A stretch of 64,000 bases of DNA from Polynucleobacter sp. JS-JIR-II-b4 (lineage in GTDB: Bacteria > Pseudomonadota > Gammaproteobacteria > Burkholderiales > Burkholderiaceae). Below the pieces are notes generated by a model. It did no database searches. It had not been told where the DNA came from and was given only the letters and a program-made list of their open reading frames with translations. The translations under genes were made by a program, and so were the position numbers. The stretch is from assembly GCF_018687815.1 (NCBI RefSeq), contig NZ_CP061306.1, forward strand, positions 558,001 through 622,000, read 5' to 3'. Positions 42,927-51,913 of the stretch are shown here, piece after piece; within the stretch, counting starts at the first letter, position 1, and each line of letters starts with the position of its first letter.

Positions 42927-44423
42927 TTACTCCGCTTGACCAGGACCTTGCCAGTGACTGCAAAGGCTAAAGTCAAATTTAGATAGAACTCGGCCAAATC
43001 GTACGACTTCTAGGCTATCCAAGGGCTCGCAGGCTTGGAATGCTGATTTATTGCCCACAGGCAGAGGGTATGGCATTCCAGACCAGTTAATCAGGAGTAC
43101 ATTTGCCCCTTTTGGTAAATCCCCAAACCAGAGATCAAACTGATCCTGTCTCTGGTCTAAAACATAAACTGGCGCAGGTGAAGCGTACCAAGCGGCTCGA
43201 CTTCCTAAGGTCCAGTTTTGAACAGCAATGCCATTGGCTTTAGTGGCCTTAGCAAGGTCTGCTGCTTTTTGACCCGCCACTTTCCAGCCATATAAATCAG
43301 CAATCGGATTGGATTTGATTGAGGCCGAACTAATGCCACCTGACAATACATACCCAAAGCCGATACAACATAAAGCAATTTGAATAAAAAATAAAATGCG
43401 AATCCAGTAACGATGTTGCGTAGCCCAAGCTTTTGCCAAACCAACTCCGGCAAATGGTGCGAGACAGAACCAGGCAGGCGAAGTCCAGTGAGGAAGTCCA
43501 CCTCCGCCAGAGAGGCTGACAAAAATTGCAAATGGAATCAAAAAGAATCCAAAGAGCGCAAGTAATGACAGTTTTGTGGCATGCATGCAGTCTTTTAAAA
43601 ACACAACAGAACCCAAGATGAAAAGAGGACCAAAGACCAGTATTTGAATACCGATATAAGCGCCCAGCCTACGCCAGAGCCATTCTCCACCGCCACCATG
43701 GGCAAGTTGGTATTTGAATGAAATCCAATCGTTAGCCCAATTCCAATACAGGACGGGGGTGATCAGCAGCAGGGCGCTTAGCGCAGCAATCCAAAAACCT
43801 ACTTTCGTGACCCATGGTTTTCTTGGTGTACTCAAAAAGACCAATAGCAATGCAAGCGCGGTAAAAGCGGCTGTGTATTTACTTAAGCCAGCTAAGCCCA
43901 ACAAGACGCCAGTAATAATCCAATCACCAATACTAAATTGATCTTTACTCAGCCAACGTAAAGCCATCCACATCAGACCAAGGCTTAATGGCGCAAGTAA
44001 TGTATCTGGTAGTAAACCGATTGCCAGAATGTGCAACATGGGTGCAGCAATAACTGTTAAGACCGCCATTAGTCCGCATAAGTTTGCTGATGGCAGTGCA
44101 CTGGTGAGATAGCCAGCGTTGCGCCCACGAATAAAGTGGTGCACTTCAACCGTAACTTCATAAACTAGGTAACAAGAGAGAATCCACAGCAACTCTGGAA
44201 TGAGGCGAATGATGCCTTCCGAGGGGGTGAGCGTCACCAAGGGCCACTGAATCCAACCCACCAACGGTGGGTGATCAAAATAACTCCAGGCTAAATGTTG
44301 GGCATAGAGCGCGTAGTGGGCCTCATCAACTGAAAACTCTATTGAAAAGCCCAGAGCCAGGTGCACTACCGCGGCAATGAGGATGCAGATTGCAGCCCAG
44401 CTGGAAGGTGATTGTTGACGCAT
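42927..44423 (-). CDS. ArnT/GT39-like membrane glycosyltransferase
   Basis: A 498-residue membrane protein of the PMT_2/GT39 type, which transfers sugars from polyprenyl phosphate to lipid A, glycan or protein. The acidic catalytic site is in EFSVDEAHYALYAQHLAWSYFDHPPLVG (shown as SVDEAHYALY and SYFDHPPLVGW), followed by about ten hydrophobic segments and a soluble C-terminal domain. It heads the cassette with the UPF0104, GT9 and PAP2 genes. Confidence 0.88.
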   Translation of the reverse strand: MRQQSPSSWAAICILIAAVVHLALGFSIEFSVDEAHYALYAQHLAWSYFDHPPLVGWIQWPLVTLTPSEGIIRLIPELLWILSCYLVYEVTVEVHHFIRGRNAGYLTSALPSANLCGLMAVLTVIAAPMLHILAIGLLPDTLLAPLSLGLMWMALRWLSKDQFSIGDWIITGVLLGLAGLSKYTAAFTALALLLVFLSTPRKPWVTKVGFWIAALSALLLITPVLYWNWANDWISFKYQLAHGGGGEWLWRRLGAYIGIQILVFGPLFILGSVVFLKDCMHATKLSLLALFGFFLIPFAIFVSLSGGGGLPHWTSPAWFCLAPFAGVGLAKAWATQHRYWIRILFFIQIALCCIGFGYVLSGGISSASIKSNPIADLYGWKVAGQKAADLAKATKANGIAVQNWTLGSRAAWYASPAPVYVLDQRQDQFDLWFGDLPKGANVLLINWSGMPYPLPVGNKSAFQACEPLDSLEVVRFGRVLSKFDFSLCSHWQGPGQAE

Positions 44424-44470
44424 GTGATGATTTTAGACTCACAGAGACCATTCTTTGGGACAATTAAGAC

Positions 44471-45268
44471 ATGCTTAAGCAAGCCCTCCCACATTTAATC
44501 CTTGGCGCAGTCGTATTTTTGACTGGATGTGCTGGGCTGAGCGGAGAATCTGTGCAAAACGAGGCAGGACAGGCATTTAATGTCGATCAATTGCCAGCGC
44601 AAGAAGAGCTGCCCAAATTCTCAGCTGAAACAGCGCGTGCTGGCATGCCTAATGGTTGGAATTTTTACCGCATAGCACCCTTTAAAAAGAACACGGTATA
44701 TCGCCTAGAAAATTATCAAGGCCGAACAGTCTTGAGTGCGAATTCAAAAACATCTGCCTCCGGGTTAGCTGTCAAGTTACGCCCTCGTCAGGCAAATAAT
44801 TTGTGGCTGCAATGGGAGTGGAAGGCCATCAACCCAATTGTGAATGCTGATAATGCGGATGCTTACGCAGATGATGCTCCGCTACGTATCTTGGTTGCAT
44901 TTGACGGCAATAAGTCAAAATTACCTTTAAAAGAAAAAATGACTTTTGAAATGGCTAATCTTATTAGTGGTCAAGAAATGCCATATGCCACATTGATGTA
45001 CATCTGGTCTGGAAAGTCCCCTGTGGATGCCATCATTCCAAATGCGCATACCTCTCGCATCAAAATGATTGTCGTGGATTCTGGTTGGGATGGTTTGGAT
45101 CAGTGGCACAAGCATCAGCGTGATTTAGCGGCCGACTATAAGCGTGCCTACGGTGAGAGCCCTGGCCAAGTCATTGGTATTGCCTTACTTACTGATACAG
45201 ACAATACCAAATCAGAAGTGGGTGCGTATTACGGTGACATTGAACTCATTCGCAAGAAGCCAAAATAA
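44471..45268 (+). CDS. DUF3047 lipoprotein
   Basis: A 265-residue protein with a lipoprotein signal (LTGC lipobox, Cys20) and a DUF3047 domain. Segments such as YRLENYQGRTVLSA, LWLQWEWKA, DAPLRILVAFDG and GAYYGDIELI are typical. DUF3047 proteins have no established activity. It is a single gene between divergent and convergent neighbours, facing copA. Confidence 0.85.
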   Translation: MLKQALPHLILGAVVFLTGCAGLSGESVQNEAGQAFNVDQLPAQEELPKFSAETARAGMPNGWNFYRIAPFKKNTVYRLENYQGRTVLSANSKTSASGLAVKLRPRQANNLWLQWEWKAINPIVNADNADAYADDAPLRILVAFDGNKSKLPLKEKMTFEMANLISGQEMPYATLMYIWSGKSPVDAIIPNAHTSRIKMIVVDSGWDGLDQWHKHQRDLAADYKRAYGESPGQVIGIALLTDTDNTKSEVGAYYGDIELIRKKPK

Positions 45269-45318
45269 CTTACTTCCAAATAAGCAACAATCTGCAAGCA
45301 AGCAACGCTTGTTATGAA

Positions 45319-47586
45319 TTAATGTGCAGGACGCCAGCGCTTGAGTAGTAGGGCGTTGCTAAGAACACAGAAGCTCGATAAGGCCATGGCGCTGCCAGCT
45401 AGCATGGGTGACAGATACCCCAGTGCTGCCAATGGAATCCCGGTGGCATTAAAGATAAAAGCCCAGAATAAATTTTGCTGAATCTTTTGCCAAGTCCGCT
45501 TGGAGATATCGATAGCATTCGCAACCAGAGTGGGATCGCCGCGCATTAAGGTAATGCCGGCAGCTTGCATGGCCACATCAGTACCGGTAGACATTGCCAT
45601 ACCCACATCTGCAGTTGCCAAAGCAGGCGCATCATTCACGCCATCTCCTACCATTGCAACAAATTGACGTTCACCATCTTTCGATTGGAGTTGGCGAATA
45701 ATTTCTGCTTTATTACTAGGCATAATTTGTGCAAACACTTCTTGAATGCCAATAGTTTTGGCAACACGATTGGCGGCGGCAATATTGTCACCAGAAAGCA
45801 TTACTGCGCGAATATGCAACTTATGTAGTGAAGTAACCGCCTCTTGAGTGTTATCTTTGAGTTCATCTCCAAAGGCAATGATCGCAATGGGCGAGGAAGG
45901 ATTTTCATTGCTCATTAATACGGAGACAGTTTGACCGGCATCAAAACAGGCTTGTGCCTTTGCAAGTATTACGGAGTAGTGGGGATTGCCTTCTAACGAT
46001 GCAATGCTTTGTAGGTTCAGACTAAGGCCCAGGAAAACGCCAGCGCTTGGCCTGCCGCTAATACCAATGCCAGGCAGGGCTTTGCTGTCTGTTGGTGTGA
46101 TGGGATTTAAGCCTCTTTGTTTAGCGGTATCTAACAGTGCTTTTGCAAGAGGGTGCTCACTACCAAGTTGTAAACCTGCTGCACTTTCGAGAATGTCATC
46201 TAGCGCATACGAATCACCAAAAGGAATAATCTCTAGCAGTCTTGGTTTGCCAATAGTGAGGGTGCCTGTTTTATCGAAGGCCACTACGTTTAAGCGATGC
46301 GCCAACTCTAATACCTGTGGATCTTTAATGAGGATTCCAAAGCGTGCTGCAACGCCAGTGCCTGCCATGATGGCTGCAGGTGTTGCAAGACCCAGCGCAC
46401 ATGGACATGCAATAACGAGAACTGAGACTGCACGCAGTATGGCGACAGATGCAGAGTCTAAATAAAACCAGTTCGCTAATCCAGTAATGAATGCAATCAC
46501 AATCACGCTAGGGACAAAAATTGCACTCACTTGATCAACTAATTTTTGTATAGGTGCTTTTTGGGTTTGCGCATCCTCTACTAAAGAAATAATTTTTGAG
46601 AGAACGCTCTCAACGCCTACTGCCTGAGCCTCAATCACCAGTAGGCCTTCACCATTAAGGGAGCCGCCAATGACCTTTTCACCAAGATGTTTTTTGACAG
46701 GATCGCTTTCTCCGGTGAGGAGGGATTCATCAACATGGCTATTGCCAAGTAAGATGATTCCATCTACCGGTATACGTTCACCTGGCAACACTAAGATGCG
46801 ATCTTTAGGGAATACCTGATCTAGAGGAAGATCTCGAAATTGGTCTAATGCAGAGTCCTCACTGATCACAATATTGCGCTCAATGACTTTGGCATGCTCA
46901 GGCCATAGCTTTTGCAAGGCGAGTATTGCTTCACTAGTTTGTTGCTTGGCTCTGGCTTCCAGCCATTTACCAAGCATGACCATGCAGATAATGACGGCTG
47001 ATCCTTCAAAATAGAGTTCATGACTTGCATGCGGTGATGCAATCATTTGATACACACTTAATCCGTAGGCTGCACTTGTGCCGAGCGCGACTAACAAATC
47101 CATATTGCCAACACCCGACATCAGAGATTTGAAGCCTGCTTTATAAAAGCGCCATCCTAAAAAGAATTGCACTGGAGTTGCAAGCAATAGTTGCCATGTC
47201 GGTGACAGTGACCAATGAATGCCAAAAGGCATGAGGAACATGGGCAGAAAGAGTGGGGCTGAAAGACTGAAACCTAGAATGACACGACCCAGACCATCAG
47301 TCCCCCAGAACAATTTAGAGGGGGCTAACTCTGGAATGCCGTGGGGCGCACTGATTTTGGCTGAATAACCTGTTTTTTGTACTAAAGCGATGATGTCATC
47401 GATTTTGACCCCGGAATCAGCATTTACGCGAATTTTGGCTTGTTCAGTTGCTAAATTCACACTGGCTGCTTCCACCCCTGGAATCTTGTCTAAAGCCTTT
47501 TCAACCCTGCCAACACAAGAGGCACAGGTCATCCCGCCGATATCTAGAGTAAATAGCTCTGAATTAGTGTCTTTTTGGGGATCCAT
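45319..47586 (-). CDS. copA: Copper-exporting P1B-type ATPase
   Basis: Pumps Cu(I) out of the cytoplasm. The 755-residue protein has one N-terminal metal-binding domain (GMTCASC, Cys21/Cys24), the intramembrane IACPCALGLATP metal site, the phosphorylation loop FDKTGTLTIGK, SEHPLAKALL and VAMVGDGVNDAPALATADVG. The C-terminal SSFCVLSNALLLKRWR segment fits Cu+ ATPases. It is divergent from a copZ-like gene with a 51-base gap. Confidence 0.95.
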   Translation of the reverse strand: MDPQKDTNSELFTLDIGGMTCASCVGRVEKALDKIPGVEAASVNLATEQAKIRVNADSGVKIDDIIALVQKTGYSAKISAPHGIPELAPSKLFWGTDGLGRVILGFSLSAPLFLPMFLMPFGIHWSLSPTWQLLLATPVQFFLGWRFYKAGFKSLMSGVGNMDLLVALGTSAAYGLSVYQMIASPHASHELYFEGSAVIICMVMLGKWLEARAKQQTSEAILALQKLWPEHAKVIERNIVISEDSALDQFRDLPLDQVFPKDRILVLPGERIPVDGIILLGNSHVDESLLTGESDPVKKHLGEKVIGGSLNGEGLLVIEAQAVGVESVLSKIISLVEDAQTQKAPIQKLVDQVSAIFVPSVIVIAFITGLANWFYLDSASVAILRAVSVLVIACPCALGLATPAAIMAGTGVAARFGILIKDPQVLELAHRLNVVAFDKTGTLTIGKPRLLEIIPFGDSYALDDILESAAGLQLGSEHPLAKALLDTAKQRGLNPITPTDSKALPGIGISGRPSAGVFLGLSLNLQSIASLEGNPHYSVILAKAQACFDAGQTVSVLMSNENPSSPIAIIAFGDELKDNTQEAVTSLHKLHIRAVMLSGDNIAAANRVAKTIGIQEVFAQIMPSNKAEIIRQLQSKDGERQFVAMVGDGVNDAPALATADVGMAMSTGTDVAMQAAGITLMRGDPTLVANAIDISKRTWQKIQQNLFWAFIFNATGIPLAALGYLSPMLAGSAMALSSFCVLSNALLLKRWRPAH

Positions 47587-47637
47587 ATAGAAGATAATCT
47601 ACTCTATACAAGCCATATTCACATCAAAAGGGCCAAT

Positions 47638-47832
47638 ATGTTGAGTTTAAAAGTTTCCGGAATGACCTGTGGGGGCTGTATTAATGCCGTCACTCGGGCA
47701 GTGCAGGCCCAAGATCCTCAGGCTAAAGTTCAGGCGGATTTGGCAAGTCAGACCATCACTCTCGAAACCACCCTATCTGCCGCGCAAGCGAGCCAGCTCA
47801 TTACAGATGCCGGCTTTCCAGTTGTTCAATAG
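47638..47832 (+). CDS. Copper chaperone CopZ-like heavy-metal-associated protein
   Basis: A 64-residue single HMA domain with the metal-binding motif SGMTCGGC. It probably hands Cu(I) to CopA. ATG 47638 gives the normal N-terminus MLSLKVSGMTC; earlier in-frame codons would extend into the copA promoter gap. I saw no clear CueR operator in the 51-base divergent region. Confidence 0.9.
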   Translation: MLSLKVSGMTCGGCINAVTRAVQAQDPQAKVQADLASQTITLETTLSAAQASQLITDAGFPVVQ

Positions 47833-47899
47833 CAATTGTTTAGAATGTCGGCAAACCTAACAAATCCCCGTAGTTTTTGTTCCTAAAGGATCGTGATCT

Positions 47900-48547
47900 A
47901 TGTTCTTCAGTAAGTTAATGCCTCACGATGGTAATTTCTTCGAGCTATTTAATGAGCACGCTAGCAATATCGTTTCCGCCTCCGAATCTTTTTTGAAGTT
48001 CGTTGAGTATTACGGCGATGAAGCATTACGCGCTAAATACACCCAAGAGGTTGATAAAGCAGAGCATGCATGTGACGATGTTGTGAAAGAAGTGCATCGT
48101 CGTTTGCATAAGACCTTCATCACACCTATCGATCGCGATCAAATTTTTTCACTCATCAATACGATGGATGACGTAGCTGATTTATTGCAAAACGGTACTG
48201 AAGCAATGCATTTGTATGACGTGAAGCAAATGACGCCAGAGATGTTGCAAATGGCAGAGCTTTGCAATCAGTGCTGCATCAGCATGAAGAACGCCGTTGC
48301 TACATTAAAAGACATCTCTGATCCAGAGGTAGCTAAAGCAGCGTTAAAGACTTGTGATGAAATTGATCACCTGGAGTCTGGGGCTGATCGCCTACTTTCT
48401 ACCGCTATTACTAGGTTGTTCCGTGAAGACATCGAAGTGCGTGAGCTGATTAAGTGCCAGCGTATTTACGAATTGCTCGAGGAAGTTACCGATAAATGTG
48501 AAGACGTTGCCAACTTGGTTGAAGGCATTGTTCTTGAAAACTCTTAA
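47900..48547 (+). CDS. DUF47/PhoU-like accessory protein of phosphate transporter
   Basis: A 215-residue, all-helical protein of the DUF47 (TIGR00153) family, related to PhoU. It has MPHDGNFFELFNEHASNIV, the acidic motifs EVDKAEHACDDVVKEVHR and EIDHLESGADRLL, and VTDKCEDVANLVEGIV. It commonly precedes pit genes and is thought to modulate the transporter. pit follows after 11 bases. Confidence 0.93.
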   Translation: MFFSKLMPHDGNFFELFNEHASNIVSASESFLKFVEYYGDEALRAKYTQEVDKAEHACDDVVKEVHRRLHKTFITPIDRDQIFSLINTMDDVADLLQNGTEAMHLYDVKQMTPEMLQMAELCNQCCISMKNAVATLKDISDPEVAKAALKTCDEIDHLESGADRLLSTAITRLFREDIEVRELIKCQRIYELLEEVTDKCEDVANLVEGIVLENS

Positions 48548-48558
48548 GGCGAATTAAG

Positions 48559-49569
48559 TTGCCAGCGACAGAAGTAGCCTTTTGGGTTGTAGCGCTATTA
48601 GTAGTGCTAGCTCTTGCATTTGATTTCATGAACGGCTTTCATGATGCTGCCAACTCCATTGCGACGGTGGTTTCTACTGGCGTTTTAAAGCCGCAACAGG
48701 CGGTAGTGTTTGCTGCCTTCTTTAACTTTCTTGCCATCTTCATTTTTCATTTAAGTGTGGCTGCCACGGTTGGTAAAGGTATTGTTCATCCGGCCGCGGT
48801 TGATTTGCACGTGATCTTTGGTGCTTTGGTGGGGGCGATTATTTGGAATGTGGTTACTTGGTATTACGGCATCCCATCCAGTTCATCTCATGCTTTGATT
48901 GGCGGCTTAGTTGGGGCGGCGTTGCCAAAGGCCGGGGTGGATGGCTTGGTCTGGTCCGGCATCATCAAAACGGTTTCCTTTATTTTCATATCTCCGCTAG
49001 TGGGTTTCTTGCTGGGCTCACTGATGATGTTGTTAGTAGCCTGGGTTTGCAAAAACGCTAACCTAGCAAAAACGGATCGTTGGTTCCGTCGTCTGCAGCT
49101 AGTTTCTGCCAGTGCCTATAGTTTGGGTCACGGCGGCAATGATGCTCAGAAGACCATCGGCATTATTTGGCTCTTGCTCATCATCACGGGTTACGCAGAA
49201 GCTGGTGCCAAGATGCCTCCGACCTGGACCATTATTTGCTGCTATATCGCCATTGCGATGGGCACAATGTTTGGTGGCTGGCGGATTGTAAAAACCATGG
49301 GTCAAAAGCTGACAAAACTCAAACCAGTAGGAGGCTTTTGTGCTGAAACTGGTGGCGCCATTACTTTATTTGCAGCAACAGCCTTGGGTGTTCCTGTTTC
49401 GACTACCCACACAATTACTGGGGCTATTGTCGGTGTTGGCTCAACTCAGAGAGCCAGCGCGGTGCGCTGGGGTGTCGCTGGAAACATCGTTTGGGCCTGG
49501 ATCTTCACCATCCCAGCCACGGCTTTGATGTCGATGGCAGTCTATTACCTGAGTTTGCTGATTTTCTAA
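48559..49569 (+). CDS. pit: Inorganic phosphate transporter, PiT family
   Basis: Low-affinity phosphate (metal-phosphate) symporter in the inner membrane. The 336-residue protein has the duplicated signature: FDFMNGFHDAANSIATVVSTG near the N-terminus (as DFMNGFHDAANSIA) and LGHGGNDAQKTIGII in the second half, with IPSSSSHALIGGLVG and VPVSTTHTITGAIVG. TTG start right after the DUF47 gene. Confidence 0.95.
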   Translation: MPATEVAFWVVALLVVLALAFDFMNGFHDAANSIATVVSTGVLKPQQAVVFAAFFNFLAIFIFHLSVAATVGKGIVHPAAVDLHVIFGALVGAIIWNVVTWYYGIPSSSSHALIGGLVGAALPKAGVDGLVWSGIIKTVSFIFISPLVGFLLGSLMMLLVAWVCKNANLAKTDRWFRRLQLVSASAYSLGHGGNDAQKTIGIIWLLLIITGYAEAGAKMPPTWTIICCYIAIAMGTMFGGWRIVKTMGQKLTKLKPVGGFCAETGGAITLFAATALGVPVSTTHTITGAIVGVGSTQRASAVRWGVAGNIVWAWIFTIPATALMSMAVYYLSLLIF

Positions 49570-49657
49570 TGTGATAGATAGAAGGTGCTCAAGGGCGCTT
49601 TCAGCAAATATTGGCGGCTACGAGTAAGCTAGCGCTAATTAAGAAAATACTAAAAAA

Positions 49658-49683
49658 CTTAGAAGTCCATTCTAAGGTTAACC
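49658..49683. repeat. Inverted repeats upstream of the Mrp gene
   Basis: CTTAGAA and TTCTAAG (49658-49664, 49670-49676) form a perfect 7-bp inverted repeat, directly followed by the palindrome GGTTAACC (49676-49683). They lie 17 bases upstream of the Mrp-family start, ahead of an AGGAG site at 49689-49693, and could be a regulatory site for the formate dehydrogenase run. Confidence 0.3.
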
Positions 49684-49699
49684 ATATTAGGAGAATGTA

Positions 49700-50788
49700 G
49701 TGTCGGTTACACCAGAGTTGGTACAAGCAGCGCTAAAAAACTTAGTTGATCCCAATACGAAGATTGATTTTGTCACGGCAAAGAATATTAAAAATCTCCG
49801 CGTAGAAGGCGGCGATATTTCTTTAGATATTGTGCTGGGGTATCCCGCTAAAAGCCAGTTCGACTCGATTCGTAAATCGGTAATCAATGCCTTGCGTGAA
49901 TTATCAGGCGTCAAAAATGTGAGCGTCAACATCTCAAGTCAAATCGTTGCGCATGCAGTGCAACGTGGAGTGAAGTTATTGCCCGGCGTAAAAAATATTA
50001 TTGCAGTGGCTAGCGGTAAGGGTGGAGTAGGGAAGTCCACAACAGCCGTGAATCTCGCCCTAGCTCTTGCTGCGGAGGGTGCACAGGTTGGTATTTTGGA
50101 TGCGGATATTTATGGCCCAAGTCAGCCAATGATGTTGGGTATTACCGGTAGACCGGACTCTATTGAAGAAAATACAATTGAGCCAATGGAAGCCTATGGT
50201 TTACAGGCAAGCTCAATTGGTTTTTTGATTGATGACGACGCACCCATGGTGTGGCGTGGTCCAATGGTGACTTCAGCGTTGGAGCAGTTACTTCGCCAAA
50301 CCCGCTGGCGTGATCTTGACTACCTGATCGTAGATATGCCGCCTGGCACGGGCGATATTCAATTGACCTTGGCGCAAAAGGTTCCTGTTACAGGATCAGT
50401 CATTGTTACCACACCTCAAGATATTGCTTTGCTAGATGCTCGTAAGGGCCTCAAGATGTTTGAGAAGGTGGGTGTACCCATCATTGGCATTATTGAAAAC
50501 ATGAGTACTTACGTTTGCACTAAATGTGGACACGAAGAGCACGTATTCGGTACTGGCGGCGGTGAAAAAATGTGTAAAGAGTACGCCGTAGATTTCTTGG
50601 GCTCCTTGCCCTTAAACCTTTCGATTCGTGAGCAGGCTGATGCCGGGCGCCCAACAGTAGTGGCTGATCCAGATGGCGCTATTAGTGCTATCTATAAAGG
50701 TATTGCTAGACAGGTAGCCATCCGTGTTGCTACTCTATCTAAAGATATGAGCAGTAAATTTCCGAACATTGTGGTTCAAAACACCTGA
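49700..50788 (+). CDS. apbC: Mrp/ApbC/NBP35-family FeS cluster carrier ATPase
   Basis: P-loop ATPase that carries and transfers FeS clusters. The 362-residue protein has an N-terminal DUF59 domain (about 1-90), the Walker motif ASGKGGVGKSTTAVNLALAL, LDADIYGPSQPMM, DYLIVDMPPGTGDIQLTL and the cluster-binding pair in TYVCTKCGHEEH. The start is GTG with AGGAG at 49689-49693; an ATG five bases earlier meets an immediate stop. Only 14 bases separate it from the FDH accessory genes, suggesting cluster delivery to that system. Confidence 0.93.
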   Translation: MSVTPELVQAALKNLVDPNTKIDFVTAKNIKNLRVEGGDISLDIVLGYPAKSQFDSIRKSVINALRELSGVKNVSVNISSQIVAHAVQRGVKLLPGVKNIIAVASGKGGVGKSTTAVNLALALAAEGAQVGILDADIYGPSQPMMLGITGRPDSIEENTIEPMEAYGLQASSIGFLIDDDAPMVWRGPMVTSALEQLLRQTRWRDLDYLIVDMPPGTGDIQLTLAQKVPVTGSVIVTTPQDIALLDARKGLKMFEKVGVPIIGIIENMSTYVCTKCGHEEHVFGTGGGEKMCKEYAVDFLGSLPLNLSIREQADAGRPTVVADPDGAISAIYKGIARQVAIRVATLSKDMSSKFPNIVVQNT

Positions 50789-50802
50789 GGCCCTGAACAT
50801 TT

Positions 50803-51336
50803 ATGCGCTTTGCAGTACTAATGCGTAAACAGAATATTGATAACCCATGGGTCTCGTTCCGCTGGGTGCCTCAGGAAGTGTTGCCTGATTTTGGGCAATT
50901 CAATAGTCAACAAAGTAAATCCATTGCGGGTCAGTTTCTTGGGCGTGATGCCGATGGTGAATCCTGGTTATTCACAGGTTATGAACTTGATCTCTTTCCG
51001 GACGAGGCTGAGGGCTACTATCTCAATGTTTCTGCTACAACACCCGCATGGTTTGTTATGTGGCGCTTGGAAGAAGATATTGAGCGTTATATCGATGAGC
51101 AATCACTTCCCTTGGCAAAGTCTGAGACTTCGTTTGCAGTGCCCCATCGTATTTGTGTCAGTTATAACGAAGCCGCTCGATTGCTCGATGGTGGTGAGTC
51201 GGTTGATACGATACCGCTGAGTGAGCAGCATGCCTCATGGTTGCAAGAGTATGTCAATGACAACTATCGACCGGAACCCAAAAAACGCCATAAGCCTGCT
51301 TCATTTAAGGGTGCGCAACGCCCTATGGAGGAATAA
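50803..51336 (+). CDS. DUF3305 protein, formate dehydrogenase accessory
   Basis: A 177-residue DUF3305-family protein, known mostly from Alpha- and Betaproteobacterial fdh loci next to DUF3306 and a poly-ferredoxin, as here. Segments include NPWVSFRWVPQEVLPDF, FTGYELDLFPDEAEGYYLNV and AWFVMWRLEED. No activity is established. Its TAA overlaps the DUF3306 ATG by one base. Confidence 0.87.
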   Translation: MRFAVLMRKQNIDNPWVSFRWVPQEVLPDFGQFNSQQSKSIAGQFLGRDADGESWLFTGYELDLFPDEAEGYYLNVSATTPAWFVMWRLEEDIERYIDEQSLPLAKSETSFAVPHRICVSYNEAARLLDGGESVDTIPLSEQHASWLQEYVNDNYRPEPKKRHKPASFKGAQRPMEE

Positions 51337-51902
51337 TGGCCGATGGATTTCTGGGGCGCTGGTCTAAGCGTAAAGCTGGTAAAGAAGATGTCTCGCCAGA
51401 AAAAAAAGTAGAGGTTCCTAAAGAGCCTGATCAGGCTCCGCTCGTTGAGGGCGCTCAAGAGGCTGCACCTCCGCCAGCTACCCTAGAAGATGTAGTCAAG
51501 ATCGATCGTTTCGATCCAGACTTTTCTGCTTTTATGAAGCCGGATGTAGACCCCGCTGTTCAGCAGGCTGCCCTAAAGAAAATGTTTACCGATCCCCATT
51601 TCAACATCATGGATGGGTTGGATATTTATATTGATGACTACAGTAAACCGGATCCGCTGCCACCTGGAATGCTGGAGAGAATGGTGCAAAGCGATATGCT
51701 CAACCTTTTCCGTAAATCGAGCGAAGAGCTTGGTCCAGAATCCCAGCAAAGCATAAGCCCAAGACCTGATCCACGGCTTGAGGCCGACACATTGGCAGCC
51801 GAACAGCAAACTGATTTAACATCCACACAACAAAAACCTACAGATCAGTTGGAAGAAGTGCCCAATAAGGTATCAATAGAGTCTGTACAGAAAAAAACCT
51901 AA
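51336..51902 (+). CDS. DUF3306 protein, formate dehydrogenase accessory
   Basis: A 188-residue, hydrophilic DUF3306 protein. The N-terminus FLGRWSKRKAG is the family's start; the middle (FDPDFSAFMKPDVDPAVQQAALKK, seen as DFSAFMKPDVDP and ALKKMFTDPHFN) is conserved, and the C-terminal third looks disordered and is rich in Gln, Pro and Ser. Function unknown; probably needed for maturation or assembly with DUF3305. Confidence 0.87.
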   Translation: MADGFLGRWSKRKAGKEDVSPEKKVEVPKEPDQAPLVEGAQEAAPPPATLEDVVKIDRFDPDFSAFMKPDVDPAVQQAALKKMFTDPHFNIMDGLDIYIDDYSKPDPLPPGMLERMVQSDMLNLFRKSSEELGPESQQSISPRPDPRLEADTLAAEQQTDLTSTQQKPTDQLEEVPNKVSIESVQKKT

Positions 51903-51913
51903 GAAGATAGCGC

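Noticed and set aside
45269..45318. CAAGC-AAC-GCTTG as a terminator between the DUF3047 gene and copA
   Set aside because: The stem is only five base pairs with no T-run on either side.
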